From contig NZ_BJXB01000016.1 of the NCBI RefSeq assembly GCF_007990775.1, forward strand, positions 62,001-126,000: DNA of 64,000 nt, written 5' to 3'. Positions 1-8,542 of the stretch are shown here, piece by piece; position 1 is the first letter of the stretch; every line of letters starts with the position of its first letter. Under the pieces are notes generated by a model that saw only the letters and a program-made list of their open reading frames with translations, had not been told where the DNA came from and ran no database searches. Source of the DNA: Deinococcus cellulosilyticus NBRC 106333 = KACC 11606 (GTDB lineage Bacteria > Deinococcota > Deinococci > Deinococcales > Deinococcaceae). The position numbers were made by a program, and so were the translations under genes.

Positions 1-696
1 GGCCTGATAGGTGATCAGGCTGGGCACCTGACCCACATTCAGTTCCAGCAGCCGCTTTGGACCCTGCAAAATGGCCTGATACGCCTGATCAAGATGCTCT
101 TTCGGAGAGAGCAATGATTCAAAAAATGCTTTGGCAACAGGATCTTTTGCATCTTTGTAGGGCGCAACAGCTGCCAGGACATCCAGTTTCTCCAGGTCAC
201 GCAGCGGCAGGGCCAGCTCTTTCGGGGTCAGTTTTGGCAAAATCAGGCTGGTTTTCAGCAGTTCGGCCACTTTTTTGAGGGTGGTCTTGCGCAGGTCGTT
301 GGCTGGAGCCTTGACCTGGACCTCCTGGTACTGGTCTCCCTGTTGCAGGAGCAAGGTCACCTGTTCCCCTTTGACCAGACCTCCAATCACCGTGCGAACA
401 CCCAGCGCATCTTGCAGAACCTGCAGGTGTTCCGGGAGGGTAGGCTCGGCAAACCCTTCGTAATACAGCACATCCATGGGCAACTGTGGCCCATTCGGGG
501 TGAGAAGAGGGGCAGTAAAAACCTGGGTCTGGTGGGGTTTCAGGAGTCCAAAATTCAGTGCAACATCATAAGAAAGCAGTGCAGCTGTTTCAGCATCCTG
601 GGGGGTGGCTGGATGAAACCAGCTGACAGCCCCACGGGTCTGGGCGAAGGCAGCACCGCTCAGCATCAAACTTAACATCAGGTGTTTTGCAAGCAT
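1..696 (-). CDS. Secreted protein of unknown function (C-terminus beyond window)
   Basis: The reading frame is open from an ATG at 696 to the left edge (232 codons), so the C-terminus is missing. The first 19 residues look like a classical signal peptide: short basic start, Leu/Met-rich core, then AFAQ as a likely cleavage site. The rest is a soluble-looking, Leu/Lys-rich domain with no motif I recognise. It may be an envelope or periplasmic protein. The gene is transcribed leftward, and its upstream region holds a one-armed TCAGC heptad repeat (798-825). Confidence 0.7.
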   Translation of the reverse strand, partial: MLAKHLMLSLMLSGAAFAQTRGAVSWFHPATPQDAETAALLSYDVALNFGLLKPHQTQVFTAPLLTPNGPQLPMDVLYYEGFAEPTLPEHLQVLQDALGVRTVIGGLVKGEQVTLLLQQGDQYQEVQVKAPANDLRKTTLKKVAELLKTSLILPKLTPKELALPLRDLEKLDVLAAVAPYKDAKDPVAKAFFESLLSPKEHLDQAYQAILQGPKRLLELNVGQVPSLITYQA

Positions 697-797
697 GGTT
701 CATGTTACTGCAAAGGGCCTGAGGATTCCGTGTGCTCGGTGAGAAAAAGGCAGGGCAAGCGCAACGTCGCTGGACGTCAGATGTCGATGCAGAAAGC

Positions 798-825
798 GGT
801 CAGCCTTCAGCTTTCAGCAGTCAGC
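798..825. repeat. TCAGC heptad repeat, copy A (single arm)
   Basis: Four tandem heptads of form NNTCAGC (gg, ct, tt and ag as the variable pair). No opposing GCTGANN arm is visible in the next 150 bases, so this is a half element. Confidence 0.8.
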
Positions 826-1053
826 GCAACAACACCTGTGTGTTCATTTCAGCCTGACAGGACAGATGTTTGATCTTCCAGCACAAATCCTCTGGCCCAC
901 GGCCACCACGTTTCAGCCTGGACTCAGCGTAAAACAGATTAATCACAATTTTCCATCTGTTTTTCTATTTCACACATCAAATCTTATTAAGACAGAAACA
1001 CAAATATAAATTCGTAAAGTGATCAAAACCCTCAAAAAAATCATTTACCGCTA

Positions 1054-1081
1054 TTGACCATCTGCTGTCGAATGGTTTAAC
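1054..1081 (+). promoter_or_regulatory. Possible promoter of lipoprotein gene
   Basis: TTGACC (1054-1059), a 16-base spacer and TTTAAC (1076-1081) stand about 70 bases before the start codon in AT-rich DNA. The -10 match is only moderate. Confidence 0.4.
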
Positions 1082-1108
1082 CTTTGACCAATCAACAAAA
1101 CCCATGCA

Positions 1109-1125
1109 TGACCCCCTGTGGGTCA
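1109..1125. promoter_or_regulatory. Inverted repeat TGACCC-N5-GGGTCA, possible operator
   Basis: Perfect 6-base arms around a 5-base centre, lying between the presumed promoter and the ribosome binding site of the lipoprotein gene. TGACC also recurs at 1055 and 1085, which may indicate more than one half-site. Confidence 0.4.
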
Positions 1126-1152
1126 AATCCTCATGTTGACTGAAGGAGCACC

Positions 1153-2466
1153 ATGATGCGAAAAACCTCTCTTTCACTGGCCACCTCTTCTCTGCTGCTG
1201 TCTCTGGTTCTGGGAGCCTGCAACCAGTCCCCCCGCCTCTCCTCACCAGAAGTCTCCCAGCAAGCCATGACTTCTGCATCGGATGATGCCATGGTGTGGC
1301 TGAATTCCCAGTACCGCACCAACGGGACCTCCAGCTGTGTGGACAGCTACCAGGATGACAAAGACATCGCCTACACTTACGACATGGCGCTTGCCGTGCA
1401 TGCCTACCTGCTCAAAAATGATCAGGGGAAAGCCAAAAACATTCTGGATTCCTTCAAAGCCAGACAGCTCTCGGATTTCAGCGACACCAGCCAGTGGGAT
1501 GGAGGTTCGTGGTACGCGGCCTACCACTGCAACACTGGGAGCACAAGCTGGACTCCTTTTCATGAAGAGAAATTCACGGACGTGGGACCCACAGCCTGGG
1601 TGGCCCTGGCAGCCATTGCCTACCGCAAGAAATACAATGATGCCGCCTACGACGACATGATCATTCGGGCTGCAGAATACATGAGCCGCAATCAATGGAA
1701 AACCCAGTGGGGCGGAGATGGCGGTGTGAATTTTGCCTCCAACCGCCTGCAGACCGTCTCTTCCACCGAACACAATCTGGACGCCTTTGCAATCTTCAAG
1801 AACATCCAGCTGATTCCTGCCCTGAACACCCTGGCAAACCAGCGGCTGACCGGAGACTTCTCGGTGGGCACCAGCCTGGGCAATGCAGATCACTTTTTGC
1901 GCAACCAGGTGTGGAACAGTGCCGAGCTGCGCCTGAATGGCGGACGGGGCGACACCAAATTCCCCACAGACATGCTTTCCTGGGGTGCACCTGCATTCGG
2001 GCCTTACAACGACAACCTGTATTACTCCGTGGTCAGGCACATTGTGGAGAACACCAACCCCAGCCACCAGAACGCATTTAACGTCAACGGATATGGCACA
2101 CAATACGCTGTGGACTTCATCGCCAGAACCTCGGACAAGGACAGCTGGTTTGAAGGCACCGGACAGATGATCGTGGCGCTGAAAATGGCTTCGAAGTTCT
2201 ACCGCAGCAAGGGATGGAGCAGCGCAGCCATCGACAGCAAGATGAACACCTACCTGAATGCCATGAAAAACGTTCAGGCTTATACCAAGGCCAACGGGTA
2301 CAACGGCATGGGCAGTTACAATGGCGGTCTTCCCTATTCCTGGAACGGAACCAACAACACCTATTTCACCATGTTGAAAAACCCCAGTGTTGCTGCCACC
2401 ACCTGGCTGATCTTTGCCGAAGCAGGGTACAATTCCTTCTACCCAGACTTTGTGAATTTCTACTGA
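1153..2466 (+). CDS. Secreted lipoprotein, six-hairpin glycosidase-like
   Basis: A 437-residue protein with a lipoprotein signal: basic start, Leu/Ser-rich core and lipobox LGAC with Cys23 as the lipidation site. The mature part has repeated amphipathic helices with conserved-looking Trp/Asp/Asn patches (QWDGG, STEHNLDAF, WFEGTGQM, and a C-terminal TTWLIFAEAG segment). This style is typical of alpha/alpha six-hairpin carbohydrate-active proteins, but I cannot assign a GH family or catalytic residues. GGAG at 1145-1148 serves ATG 1153 or ATG 1156. A strong bidirectional terminator follows the stop codon. Function in cell-surface polysaccharide handling is inference only. Confidence 0.75.
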   Translation: MMRKTSLSLATSSLLLSLVLGACNQSPRLSSPEVSQQAMTSASDDAMVWLNSQYRTNGTSSCVDSYQDDKDIAYTYDMALAVHAYLLKNDQGKAKNILDSFKARQLSDFSDTSQWDGGSWYAAYHCNTGSTSWTPFHEEKFTDVGPTAWVALAAIAYRKKYNDAAYDDMIIRAAEYMSRNQWKTQWGGDGGVNFASNRLQTVSSTEHNLDAFAIFKNIQLIPALNTLANQRLTGDFSVGTSLGNADHFLRNQVWNSAELRLNGGRGDTKFPTDMLSWGAPAFGPYNDNLYYSVVRHIVENTNPSHQNAFNVNGYGTQYAVDFIARTSDKDSWFEGTGQMIVALKMASKFYRSKGWSSAAIDSKMNTYLNAMKNVQAYTKANGYNGMGSYNGGLPYSWNGTNNTYFTMLKNPSVAATTWLIFAEAGYNSFYPDFVNFY

Positions 2467-2472
2467 GCTCTT

Positions 2473-2510
2473 CCAGAAAAGAGGCTTCCAGCTGGAAGCC
2501 TCTTTTCTGG
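2473..2510. terminator. Bidirectional terminator
   Basis: A perfect palindrome with AAAAGAGGCTTCCAG / CTGGAAGCCTCTTTT arms sits between the convergent lipoprotein gene and mutM. It gives an A/T-flanked stem on both strands. Confidence 0.85.
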
Positions 2511-2512
2511 TT

Positions 2513-3301
2513 TCAGAGTTGCTGACACCTTGGACAGAAGTGGGTGCCCCGCTGGGCCAGCCAGTACTTTTCCAGTGGCGTGTCGCACCTCTGGCAGGCC
2601 TTTCCCTCTCTGGCATAGGCCACATGGTCAAACTGGAAATAGCCAGGGTTGCCATCAAGTTGCCCATAGGTTCCATCCGACAACGTGCTCCCTCCAGCCT
2701 GCACAGCCCTGCCAATCACGTCCCGAATGGCATGGTACAGACGGGTGGATTGCTCCTGCGTCAGGTTCACTGCTTCAGGGTGGATCTGGGCATGCCACAG
2801 GGCCTCATCCACATAGATGTTCCCGAGGCCTGCCACAGGTTTCTGGGAGAGCAGATACGGCTTCACCTTTCCACAGGCAGCCATGTCCTGAACAAAATCC
2901 TCAAGCCTGAAATCATCACTGAGGGGCTCCGGTCCCATGTCTTGCAGGGTCGGCATGGTGGCATATTCCCCTTTTGGGATCACTTGCCATTTGCCAAACT
3001 TGCGGGAATCCTGAAAGTACACGGTGCCCTTTGCGGTTTTTACAGTGACACGGGTGTGCTTGCCCTCATCCAGTCGAAACCCTCCGGTCATCCCGAGGTG
3101 AACGATCAATTCCAGGGGTTCCTCGAAACGGGCAATGATGTATTTCCCTCTGCGGGACAGTTCGGTGATGCGTTTCCCAACCACATTGCTGAGGTCAGTG
3201 TAACGGTGGTTGTTCTCATGGTCGATGGACTCGATCACCTGTCCAAGCAGGAAAGGCTCAATCAGGCGACGGGTGGTTTCCACTTCTGGCAACTCTGGCA
3301 T
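2513..3301 (-). CDS. mutM: Formamidopyrimidine-DNA glycosylase
   Basis: Bifunctional glycosylase/AP lyase that removes 8-oxoguanine and other oxidised purines in base excision repair. The 262-residue protein begins with the diagnostic PELPEVE, where Pro2 is the Schiff-base nucleophile and Glu3 the catalytic acid. It ends with a C2-C2 zinc finger (C236, C239, C256, C259), and Lys near residue 57 lies in the RRGKY segment. Length is standard for Fpg. A TATATT box six bases before the ATG suggests a leaderless transcript. The gene is convergent with the lipoprotein gene and shares its terminator. Confidence 0.97.
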   Translation of the reverse strand: MPELPEVETTRRLIEPFLLGQVIESIDHENNHRYTDLSNVVGKRITELSRRGKYIIARFEEPLELIVHLGMTGGFRLDEGKHTRVTVKTAKGTVYFQDSRKFGKWQVIPKGEYATMPTLQDMGPEPLSDDFRLEDFVQDMAACGKVKPYLLSQKPVAGLGNIYVDEALWHAQIHPEAVNLTQEQSTRLYHAIRDVIGRAVQAGGSTLSDGTYGQLDGNPGYFQFDHVAYAREGKACQRCDTPLEKYWLAQRGTHFCPRCQQL

Positions 3302-3307
3302 AACATG

Positions 3308-3313
3308 AATATA
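3308..3313 (-). promoter_or_regulatory. -10 box of leaderless mutM
   Basis: TATATT on the minus strand with six bases before ATG 3301 and no Shine-Dalgarno. Confidence 0.5.
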
Positions 3314-3398
3314 TTACGCTAAAAACATATTCAGAATTGCAATCTGGTTTTCAGGGACGCCAGAACCCCAGAAATACAATTCGCTTCCTGGCTCTGCT

Positions 3399-3490
3399 AC
3401 GCGCCTGGAGGACGGCCTCCTTCTTGACGCAAAGAGGTGCTTGCGGGGCGGAAAGCCAAGCACAGCGTCGCTTCGCGCTGAGCCGCTTTG
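3399..3490. repeat. GC-rich dispersed repeat, copy 1
   Basis: Shares ordered blocks (ACGCGC, GGACGGCC..CTTCTTGAC, GCTTGCGGGGCGG, GCTTCGCGCTGAG) with the reverse complement of 18420-18500. The copies differ by substitutions and small indels. Located between mutM and the PatB-type gene, which diverge. Confidence 0.7.
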
Positions 3491-3572
3491 CTCAAGCAGA
3501 CCTGGCTTCAACCCAGGTCTGCTGAAAGCAGTAATCACTGAACTTGCAGATTTGAAGCCAGCTTCTGGCCGT

Positions 3573-3578
3573 TATACT
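3573..3578 (+). promoter_or_regulatory. -10 box of leaderless patB-like gene
   Basis: TATACT, then six bases, then ATG 3585. TTGAAG at 3552-3557 may be the -35, although the 15-base spacing is short. No Shine-Dalgarno is present. Confidence 0.6.
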
Positions 3579-3584
3579 CGTTCA

Positions 3585-4763
3585 ATGAAAGAGATTTTTG
3601 ATGCCATCACCCCTGAGACTTGCAGACGGTATCCCGGATCGAAGTGGCAGACCCATCCTGAAAGTGTTCTGCCGCTGTGGGTGGCAGACATGGATTTTCC
3701 CATTGCATCAGAAATTCAACAGGCCATCATCGAACGTGTCAACACGGGATTTGTGGGGTATCCCATGCATGGAGGGGGTCCCGAACTTCATCTGGCCCTT
3801 CAGAAAAGACTGCAGGAGCGTTTTCAGTGGCACATCGAACCTGCAGATGTGCTCATTGTGCCCAGTCTGGGCCGTGCCCTCCACACCTGCATTGCTGCAG
3901 CCAGTCGGCCTGGAGAGGGGGTCATCACCCAGACACCCGTATACCACCGCTTCTTGATTGGGATTCGGGAAACAGGGCGCACCACGCTTGAAAATCCCAT
4001 GGTTTTTTCCGAACAGGGCTGGGAACTGGACTTTGATCACCTTGAAACCCTGGTCACTCCAGACACCCGGGTCCTGATGCTGTGCAACCCCCAGAACCCC
4101 ACCGGGCGGGTCTGGGCCAGGCCCGAACTCGACCGTCTTGCCGCATTTGTTCTGAAACACAACCTTTTTGTGGTTTCTGATGAACTGCATGCAGATGTGA
4201 ATTACGGCTCACACCACACCGTTTTTGCCAGCCTGAGCCCTGAACTTGAGCAGCGAACCTTCACCCTTTATGGCCCCGGAAAAACGTTCAATCTGGCCGG
4301 TTTGGGACTGGGATTCGTGATTTCCCGCAATCCTGCACTGCTGCAGAAATACAGAGAGGTGCTCCTGGGCACGCTTCCCGAACCCAATGTGCTCTCTTCT
4401 GCTGCTGTCCTTGCTGCATACACCCAGGCTGAGCACTGGGAAAGTGAAGTTCTGGCTTACCTGCAGGCGAACCGGGACCACCTGATGGCAAGGCTTTCCG
4501 CAGAACTCCCTGATGTGCGCTGGGCTCCGCTGGAAGCGACCTACACGCTGCTGCTGAACCTCAGGGCCTATCCTTTTGCCCGTGAAGCCCAGAAGGTGTT
4601 GCTCGGAGAAGGACTGGCGTTCAATGATGGGGCCAGCTTCGGAAAAGACTTCTGGGGATACGTGCGCATCAACTTTGCCACCAGCAGACAGATCCTCGAT
4701 CAGGCAGTGAACCGACTGGTGCACATTCTGCAGAAACATCAGGCCACTGCCGCAATTCAGTGA
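3585..4763 (+). CDS. patB: PatB/MalY-type cystathionine beta-lyase (PLP aminotransferase fold)
   Basis: A 392-residue fold-type I PLP enzyme of the MalY/PatB class, which cleaves C-S bonds such as in cystathionine. Visible family marks are the N-terminal WVADMDFP segment, the CNPQNPTGRVW motif, SDELHAD with the PLP-binding Asp, and GPGKTFNLAG with the Schiff-base lysine. The residue before that lysine is Gly where Ser is common. The frame is open upstream to 3441, but that stretch belongs to the GC-rich repeat, and a TATACT box six bases before ATG 3585 supports the shorter, leaderless start. Confidence 0.88.
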   Translation: MKEIFDAITPETCRRYPGSKWQTHPESVLPLWVADMDFPIASEIQQAIIERVNTGFVGYPMHGGGPELHLALQKRLQERFQWHIEPADVLIVPSLGRALHTCIAAASRPGEGVITQTPVYHRFLIGIRETGRTTLENPMVFSEQGWELDFDHLETLVTPDTRVLMLCNPQNPTGRVWARPELDRLAAFVLKHNLFVVSDELHADVNYGSHHTVFASLSPELEQRTFTLYGPGKTFNLAGLGLGFVISRNPALLQKYREVLLGTLPEPNVLSSAAVLAAYTQAEHWESEVLAYLQANRDHLMARLSAELPDVRWAPLEATYTLLLNLRAYPFAREAQKVLLGEGLAFNDGASFGKDFWGYVRINFATSRQILDQAVNRLVHILQKHQATAAIQ

Positions 4764-4846
4764 CCCAGCAGCGGCCTTTCAGCAGCACTCAATCTGTTTC
4801 ATGATTCCTGCGAGGCCATCTCATTTCCAGAGCGCAAAAAGAAAGT

Positions 4847-4984
4847 ATGGAATACCTCGTGCTGCTTTTTCTGCTGTTGCCTCTGGCCAACCTGCTGGTG
4901 GAGCATTTTGAGAAACCAGCACCCCAGGCCGATCCACAAAGCCCCAGACGTTTCGGTTCACCTCAGGCCGTGGAATCCGATTGA
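4847..4984 (+). CDS. Small single-pass membrane protein (45 aa)
   Basis: ATG 4847 to TGA 4984. The N-terminus is a strongly hydrophobic Leu-rich helix (about residues 3-18), followed by a charged, Pro/Gln-rich tail. No family is recognised. It stands between patB and the next membrane-anchored protein on the same strand. The clean hydrophobic/polar division supports a real gene, but there is no strong Shine-Dalgarno. Confidence 0.45.
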   Translation: MEYLVLLFLLLPLANLLVEHFEKPAPQADPQSPRRFGSPQAVESD

Positions 4985-5064
4985 GGGAGGATGTTCAGGC
5001 CACAAAACCCAGACTGCAAGAAAGGAGGCCGAATCTTCCGGCCTCATCTGTTATCACTGTTGCT

Positions 5065-5817
5065 ATGTCAGACCCGACCCGAAACAAGAGCATGGTGCCT
5101 GCGGTGCTTGGGATGGGAGGGGTGGTGGTGCTCAGCGCCCTGGCCATCGTCTACATGGGCAAACCCTCAGCAAAAACAGCCCAGACCCGTGACTGGACCC
5201 CGGAAAAAGTCTTGCAGACCTTGCAGGTGAAACCCGTCAAAACGGCAGGGGATGCGCCCCGTTGCAGCCTCATTCCGGATGATCCCGGAGTGGAGGTTCT
5301 GAAAAACCTGAACACCAATGGACATTCCAGCACCCAGCTCAGTGTCCTGATGGATGCTGCCCTGCCCCTGCAGCAGCTTTCAGGCCGCCTGATCAAAAGT
5401 GGGCAGTTTGAAACCCTCTCCAGCCATGCCAATGCAGAAACCCGTGGAGGGCCACGCAGCCGGTATCTGGTTTCTACGGACAAAAGCCGCAGGGTCATCA
5501 TGCTCCAGCAACAGGCCCGCTGTCTGACGGTGGTTGCCCTGGCCGCAGGAACGGCGCTTGAAGATGTTGCTGCCGCACAGGTGAAGTTCTCCCCTGAGGA
5601 GGTGCCACCACTGGTGACTTCAGAACCCACCGATCCGTCCACTCCGGCCTTGCCTGCAGAGGTTCAAGATCCACAGGGAACACCCACAGACCTTCAGGGA
5701 CCTGGTGTGGCTGGACCTGAACCCACAGGCCAGACTGCAGAAATGGGCACAGATGCCCAACCTGAGGGAACAGACAGCCCTGCCCCTGAGGTTTCTGGCA
5801 GTGATGCTGGAGAATGA
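5065..5817 (+). CDS. Membrane-anchored protein of unknown function
   Basis: About 250 residues: a short cytoplasmic N-terminus, one transmembrane helix (about residues 10-32, VPAVLGMGG onwards), a globular extracytoplasmic domain of about 130 residues with a few cysteines, and a Pro/Thr/Glu-rich C-terminal tail from about residue 185. The frame is open back to 4981, but ATG 5065 gives a compact N-terminus next to the helix, and a weak TATCAC box stands seven bases before it. No catalytic motif is visible. It is followed by a terminator shared with ispG. Confidence 0.7.
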   Translation: MSDPTRNKSMVPAVLGMGGVVVLSALAIVYMGKPSAKTAQTRDWTPEKVLQTLQVKPVKTAGDAPRCSLIPDDPGVEVLKNLNTNGHSSTQLSVLMDAALPLQQLSGRLIKSGQFETLSSHANAETRGGPRSRYLVSTDKSRRVIMLQQQARCLTVVALAAGTALEDVAAAQVKFSPEEVPPLVTSEPTDPSTPALPAEVQDPQGTPTDLQGPGVAGPEPTGQTAEMGTDAQPEGTDSPAPEVSGSDAGE

Positions 5818-5818
5818 A

Positions 5819-5858
5819 AACCAGAAGGCCATGCCGTGGAAGTGCATGGCCTCTGGTT
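5819..5858. terminator. Bidirectional terminator
   Basis: AACCAGA and GGCCATGC pair with GCATGGCC and TCTGGTT, with one bulged A. It lies between the convergent 5065 gene and ispG. Confidence 0.75.
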
Positions 5859-5868
5859 GGCTCTGGGG

Positions 5869-7089
5869 TCAGGAAACAATTGCACCGTAAGTCTTCTGGA
5901 CGTAGGCTTCGAGCAGGGCCTGGAATTCTTCCACGATGCGAGGACCTTTCAGGGTGGTCAGGAGTTTGCCGTCCTGATAAACAGGAGCTCTGGGGTCCTC
6001 TCCGGTTCCCGGAAGGGATATCCCGATGTTGGCGTGTTTGGATTCGCCAGGGCCATTCACTATGCAGCCCATCACAGCAACCTGCATGGTTTCCACACCC
6101 GGGAGGGTCTTCTTCCATTCGGGCATGCGCTCTTTGATGTAACCCTGGATGTCCCGGGCCATCTCCTGAAAGAGGGTGCTGGTGGTGCGTCCACATCCTG
6201 GGCAGGCGGTCACCTGAGGCAAGAACTGGCGAAGCCCGAGGCTCTGCAGGATCTGCTGGGCCACTTCCACTTCCTTCTTGCGGGGTGCACCGGGCTCTGG
6301 AGTGATGGACACACGGATGGTGTCCCCAATGCCCTCTGCCAGCAGCACAGAAAGTCCTGCAGTGGAAGCCACCACACCCTTGTCTCCCATTCCTGCTTCG
6401 GTGAGACCGAGGTGGAGGGGATAATCGCATTTTGCAGCCAGCAGTCGGTACACCTGCCAGAGTTCCGGGGCACTGGACACCTTGGCCGAGATGATGATTC
6501 TGTCGTGCTTCAGACCCAGGCTTTCAGCATAGTGGGCACTTTCCAGAGCAGAGACAATCATGGCGTCGATCATCACGTCTGTGCCACTGCGGGGCTCGGG
6601 CAGTTTGACGTTCTCGTCCATCATGCGAGCGAGCACCGACTGGTCCAGGCTGCCCCAGTTCACCCCGATGCGCACGGGTTTGTCGAAGTCTTTTGCGACC
6701 TCAATCATGGTGGCGAAGTTCTCGTCGTGCCTGTCCCCCACTCCGACGTTGCCAGGGTTGATGCGGTACTTGGCCAGCAGTTCTGCGGTTTTCGGGAATT
6801 CCCTCAGGAGGATGTGCCCGTTGTAATGGAAATCTCCCACCAGAGGCACCCTGATGCCAATGTCCTCCAGACGCTGGACGATTTCTGGAACGGCAGCAGC
6901 ACTCTGCTTGTTGTTGACGGTGATGCGGACCACTTCACTGCCCGCGTTGTAAAGCTGGGCCACCTGAATGGCGGTGGCCTCGGCATCTGCAGTGTCGGTG
7001 TTGGTCATGCTCTGGACCACAATCGGATGGTCTGAACCCACCCACACCCCACCCACATTCACATTGACGGTCTTGCGACGCTTGATCAT
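5869..7089 (-). CDS. ispG: 4-hydroxy-3-methylbut-2-en-1-yl diphosphate synthase
   Basis: GcpE/IspG, the [4Fe-4S] enzyme of the MEP isoprenoid pathway that converts MEcPP to HMBPP. The 406-residue chain has the N-terminal TIM-barrel start QSMTNTDTAD. Near the C-terminus it has the cluster ligands in ACPGCGR (about 296 and 299) and MGCIVNGPGE (about 342). The longer reading frame starts at 7167, but MIKRRKTV at 7089 matches the family start, and TACAAT eight bases upstream indicates a leaderless message. No other MEP gene is adjacent. Confidence 0.96.
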   Translation of the reverse strand: MIKRRKTVNVNVGGVWVGSDHPIVVQSMTNTDTADAEATAIQVAQLYNAGSEVVRITVNNKQSAAAVPEIVQRLEDIGIRVPLVGDFHYNGHILLREFPKTAELLAKYRINPGNVGVGDRHDENFATMIEVAKDFDKPVRIGVNWGSLDQSVLARMMDENVKLPEPRSGTDVMIDAMIVSALESAHYAESLGLKHDRIIISAKVSSAPELWQVYRLLAAKCDYPLHLGLTEAGMGDKGVVASTAGLSVLLAEGIGDTIRVSITPEPGAPRKKEVEVAQQILQSLGLRQFLPQVTACPGCGRTTSTLFQEMARDIQGYIKERMPEWKKTLPGVETMQVAVMGCIVNGPGESKHANIGISLPGTGEDPRAPVYQDGKLLTTLKGPRIVEEFQALLEAYVQKTYGAIVS

Positions 7090-7097
7090 ACAGGCAC

Positions 7098-7103
7098 ATT
7101 GTA
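7098..7103 (-). promoter_or_regulatory. -10 box of leaderless ispG
   Basis: TACAAT on the minus strand, eight bases before ATG 7089. No Shine-Dalgarno. Confidence 0.6.
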
Positions 7104-7219
7104 CTCTCGGCGGGTGAGGGGATTGGGGTGGTGGAGCACGGAACCCATTCCAGCAGAGGCCACACATCCGCAGGGGGCAAATCCGCTACACTCACCTTCA
7201 AGATGCACTGGAGTTGCCC

Positions 7220-7993
7220 ATGAACAGACCTGCAAACCGACGTTCCCGACGCCCTATCCTGGTTCTGGCTGTCCTGGCCGTCATCGCAGGCATCCTGTAC
7301 CTGATCTTCCGAAACCTTCTCACTGTTCCACCTGAAGAGGCCGTGTCCAGGGGAAAAGAACTGCTGCAGAAGAAAACTGTTCTGGCTGTGGTGGCCCACC
7401 CCGATGATCTGGAGTGGTACATCGGCGGGACCTTGCACAGGCTTGCCCAGGCAGGTGCCAATGTGCAGGTGGTGGTGGCATCTTCTGGCGAGAAAGGCCC
7501 CAACCGATTCGATGCACCCAACCTGCCCGGGGTCCGGGAGCAGGAGCAATCCGCAGCAGGAAAAATCAATGGTTACACCCGAATCCATTTCTTGCGTCTG
7601 CCGGACCGTGGTGTGGCAAAAGATCCCCGTTTTGTCCCTGAAGTCACCCGCATCTTCAATGAGGTGCGTCCTGATGCTGTTTTTGTCTTTGATCCAGATT
7701 ACCCTTCCCTGCCTTATCTGCATGCAGACCATCAGGGTTCAGCACGGCTGTTTCTGGGTTTCTGGAACACGCTGGGGGCGGATCGGCCTCCGGTTTACCT
7801 GTTCCAGACCCGCAGGCCAGATGTGGCTGTAGACATCAGTGATGCCATTGAAACCAAAGCTCTGGCTCTTTCACAGCACCGCAGCCAGTACGGAAACCGC
7901 GACCCCAATGGTGGGCGCATGCTGGAGGTTTTCCGTTCCGAAGGTTCACGGGTGGGTGTGGAATTTGCAGAGCTTTTCAGGCTGCTTCGCTGA
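7220..7993 (+). CDS. Membrane-anchored PIG-L family deacetylase
   Basis: A 257-residue protein with a basic N-terminus, one transmembrane helix (about 12-33) and a LmbE/PIG-L deacetylase domain. The zinc-binding HPDD motif is at residues 60-63 (VVAHPDDLEWYIGG), and the second metal-site segment HADH lies in the C-terminal half. The family removes acetyl groups from N-acetylglucosamine-type sugars, but the substrate cannot be read here. GGAG (7210-7213) with six bases spacing selects ATG 7220 over the in-frame TTG at 7214. It diverges from ispG. Confidence 0.88.
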   Translation: MNRPANRRSRRPILVLAVLAVIAGILYLIFRNLLTVPPEEAVSRGKELLQKKTVLAVVAHPDDLEWYIGGTLHRLAQAGANVQVVVASSGEKGPNRFDAPNLPGVREQEQSAAGKINGYTRIHFLRLPDRGVAKDPRFVPEVTRIFNEVRPDAVFVFDPDYPSLPYLHADHQGSARLFLGFWNTLGADRPPVYLFQTRRPDVAVDISDAIETKALALSQHRSQYGNRDPNGGRMLEVFRSEGSRVGVEFAELFRLLR

Positions 7994-8035
7994 GGGTACG
8001 CCGTTTCACCGATCCACAGGGGTGCAAATGCAGGT

Positions 8036-8041
8036 TAAATT
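8036..8041 (+). promoter_or_regulatory. -10 box of leaderless GNAT gene
   Basis: TAAATT with six bases before ATG 8048. Confidence 0.5.
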
Positions 8042-8047
8042 GTGCCC

Positions 8048-8542
8048 ATGCAAATCCGACCATTCCAGCCAGAAGACACCCAGGGCATTGTTCAACTGAT
8101 CCTTCCGATCCAGACCGAAGAATTTGGCATTCCCATCACGCTGGAGGACCAGCCTGACCTGCTGGACATCCAGAATTTCTACCAGCAAGGGCAAGGGAAC
8201 TTCTGGGTGGCAGTGCAGGATGGCCAGGTGGTGGGCACCATCTCATTGCTCGACATCGGCAACAATCAGGGGGCATTGAGAAAGATGTTCGTGCATCCCG
8301 ACTTCCGGGGAAAGCCTTTTGGTACCGCCCAGAAGTTGCTTGAGGTCCTGCTGTCCTGGGCCAGAGAAAAAGGCATGAAAGAGGTGCTTCTGGGAACCAC
8401 CGCAAAGTATCTGGCTGCCCACAGGTTCTACGAGAAAAATGGTTTTGTGCAGATGGAAGCTGAGGATCTTCCTGCAAACTTTCCCAGAATGCAGGTGGAC
8501 ACCCGTTTCTACCGGATCAGCCCTGATCAGTACATTTTATAA
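8048..8542 (+). CDS. GNAT family N-acetyltransferase
   Basis: A 164-residue single GNAT domain. The acetyl-CoA pyrophosphate loop is the variant HPDFRGKPFGTAQ, and the C-terminal AAHRFYEKNGF segment is the usual beta5-alpha4 signature. Substrate unknown. ATG 8048 was chosen over GTG 8042 because of the TAAATT box six bases upstream. The 3' end overlaps the convergent cynS gene by 16 bases, so the two transcripts must overlap. Confidence 0.85.
   Translation: MQIRPFQPEDTQGIVQLILPIQTEEFGIPITLEDQPDLLDIQNFYQQGQGNFWVAVQDGQVVGTISLLDIGNNQGALRKMFVHPDFRGKPFGTAQKLLEVLLSWAREKGMKEVLLGTTAKYLAAHRFYEKNGFVQMEAEDLPANFPRMQVDTRFYRISPDQYIL

Larger units (their letters stand above)
697..1152. other. Intergenic region: half TCAGC element, AT-rich promoter zone
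   Basis: No credible gene. The left part holds four NNTCAGC heptads (798-825). From about 930 the DNA becomes clearly AT-rich, followed by a promoter-like pair and a 17-base inverted repeat in front of the lipoprotein gene. The short ORFs here have no coding character. Confidence 0.6.

Noticed and set aside
1243..2715. 490-codon ORF antisense to the lipoprotein gene
   Set aside because: Composition without domains, crosses the terminator and runs into mutM; it exists because the sense gene is GC-biased in codon position 3.
5836..7035. 399-codon ORF antisense to ispG
   Set aside because: The opposite strand encodes a fully conserved enzyme; the antisense product has no motif.
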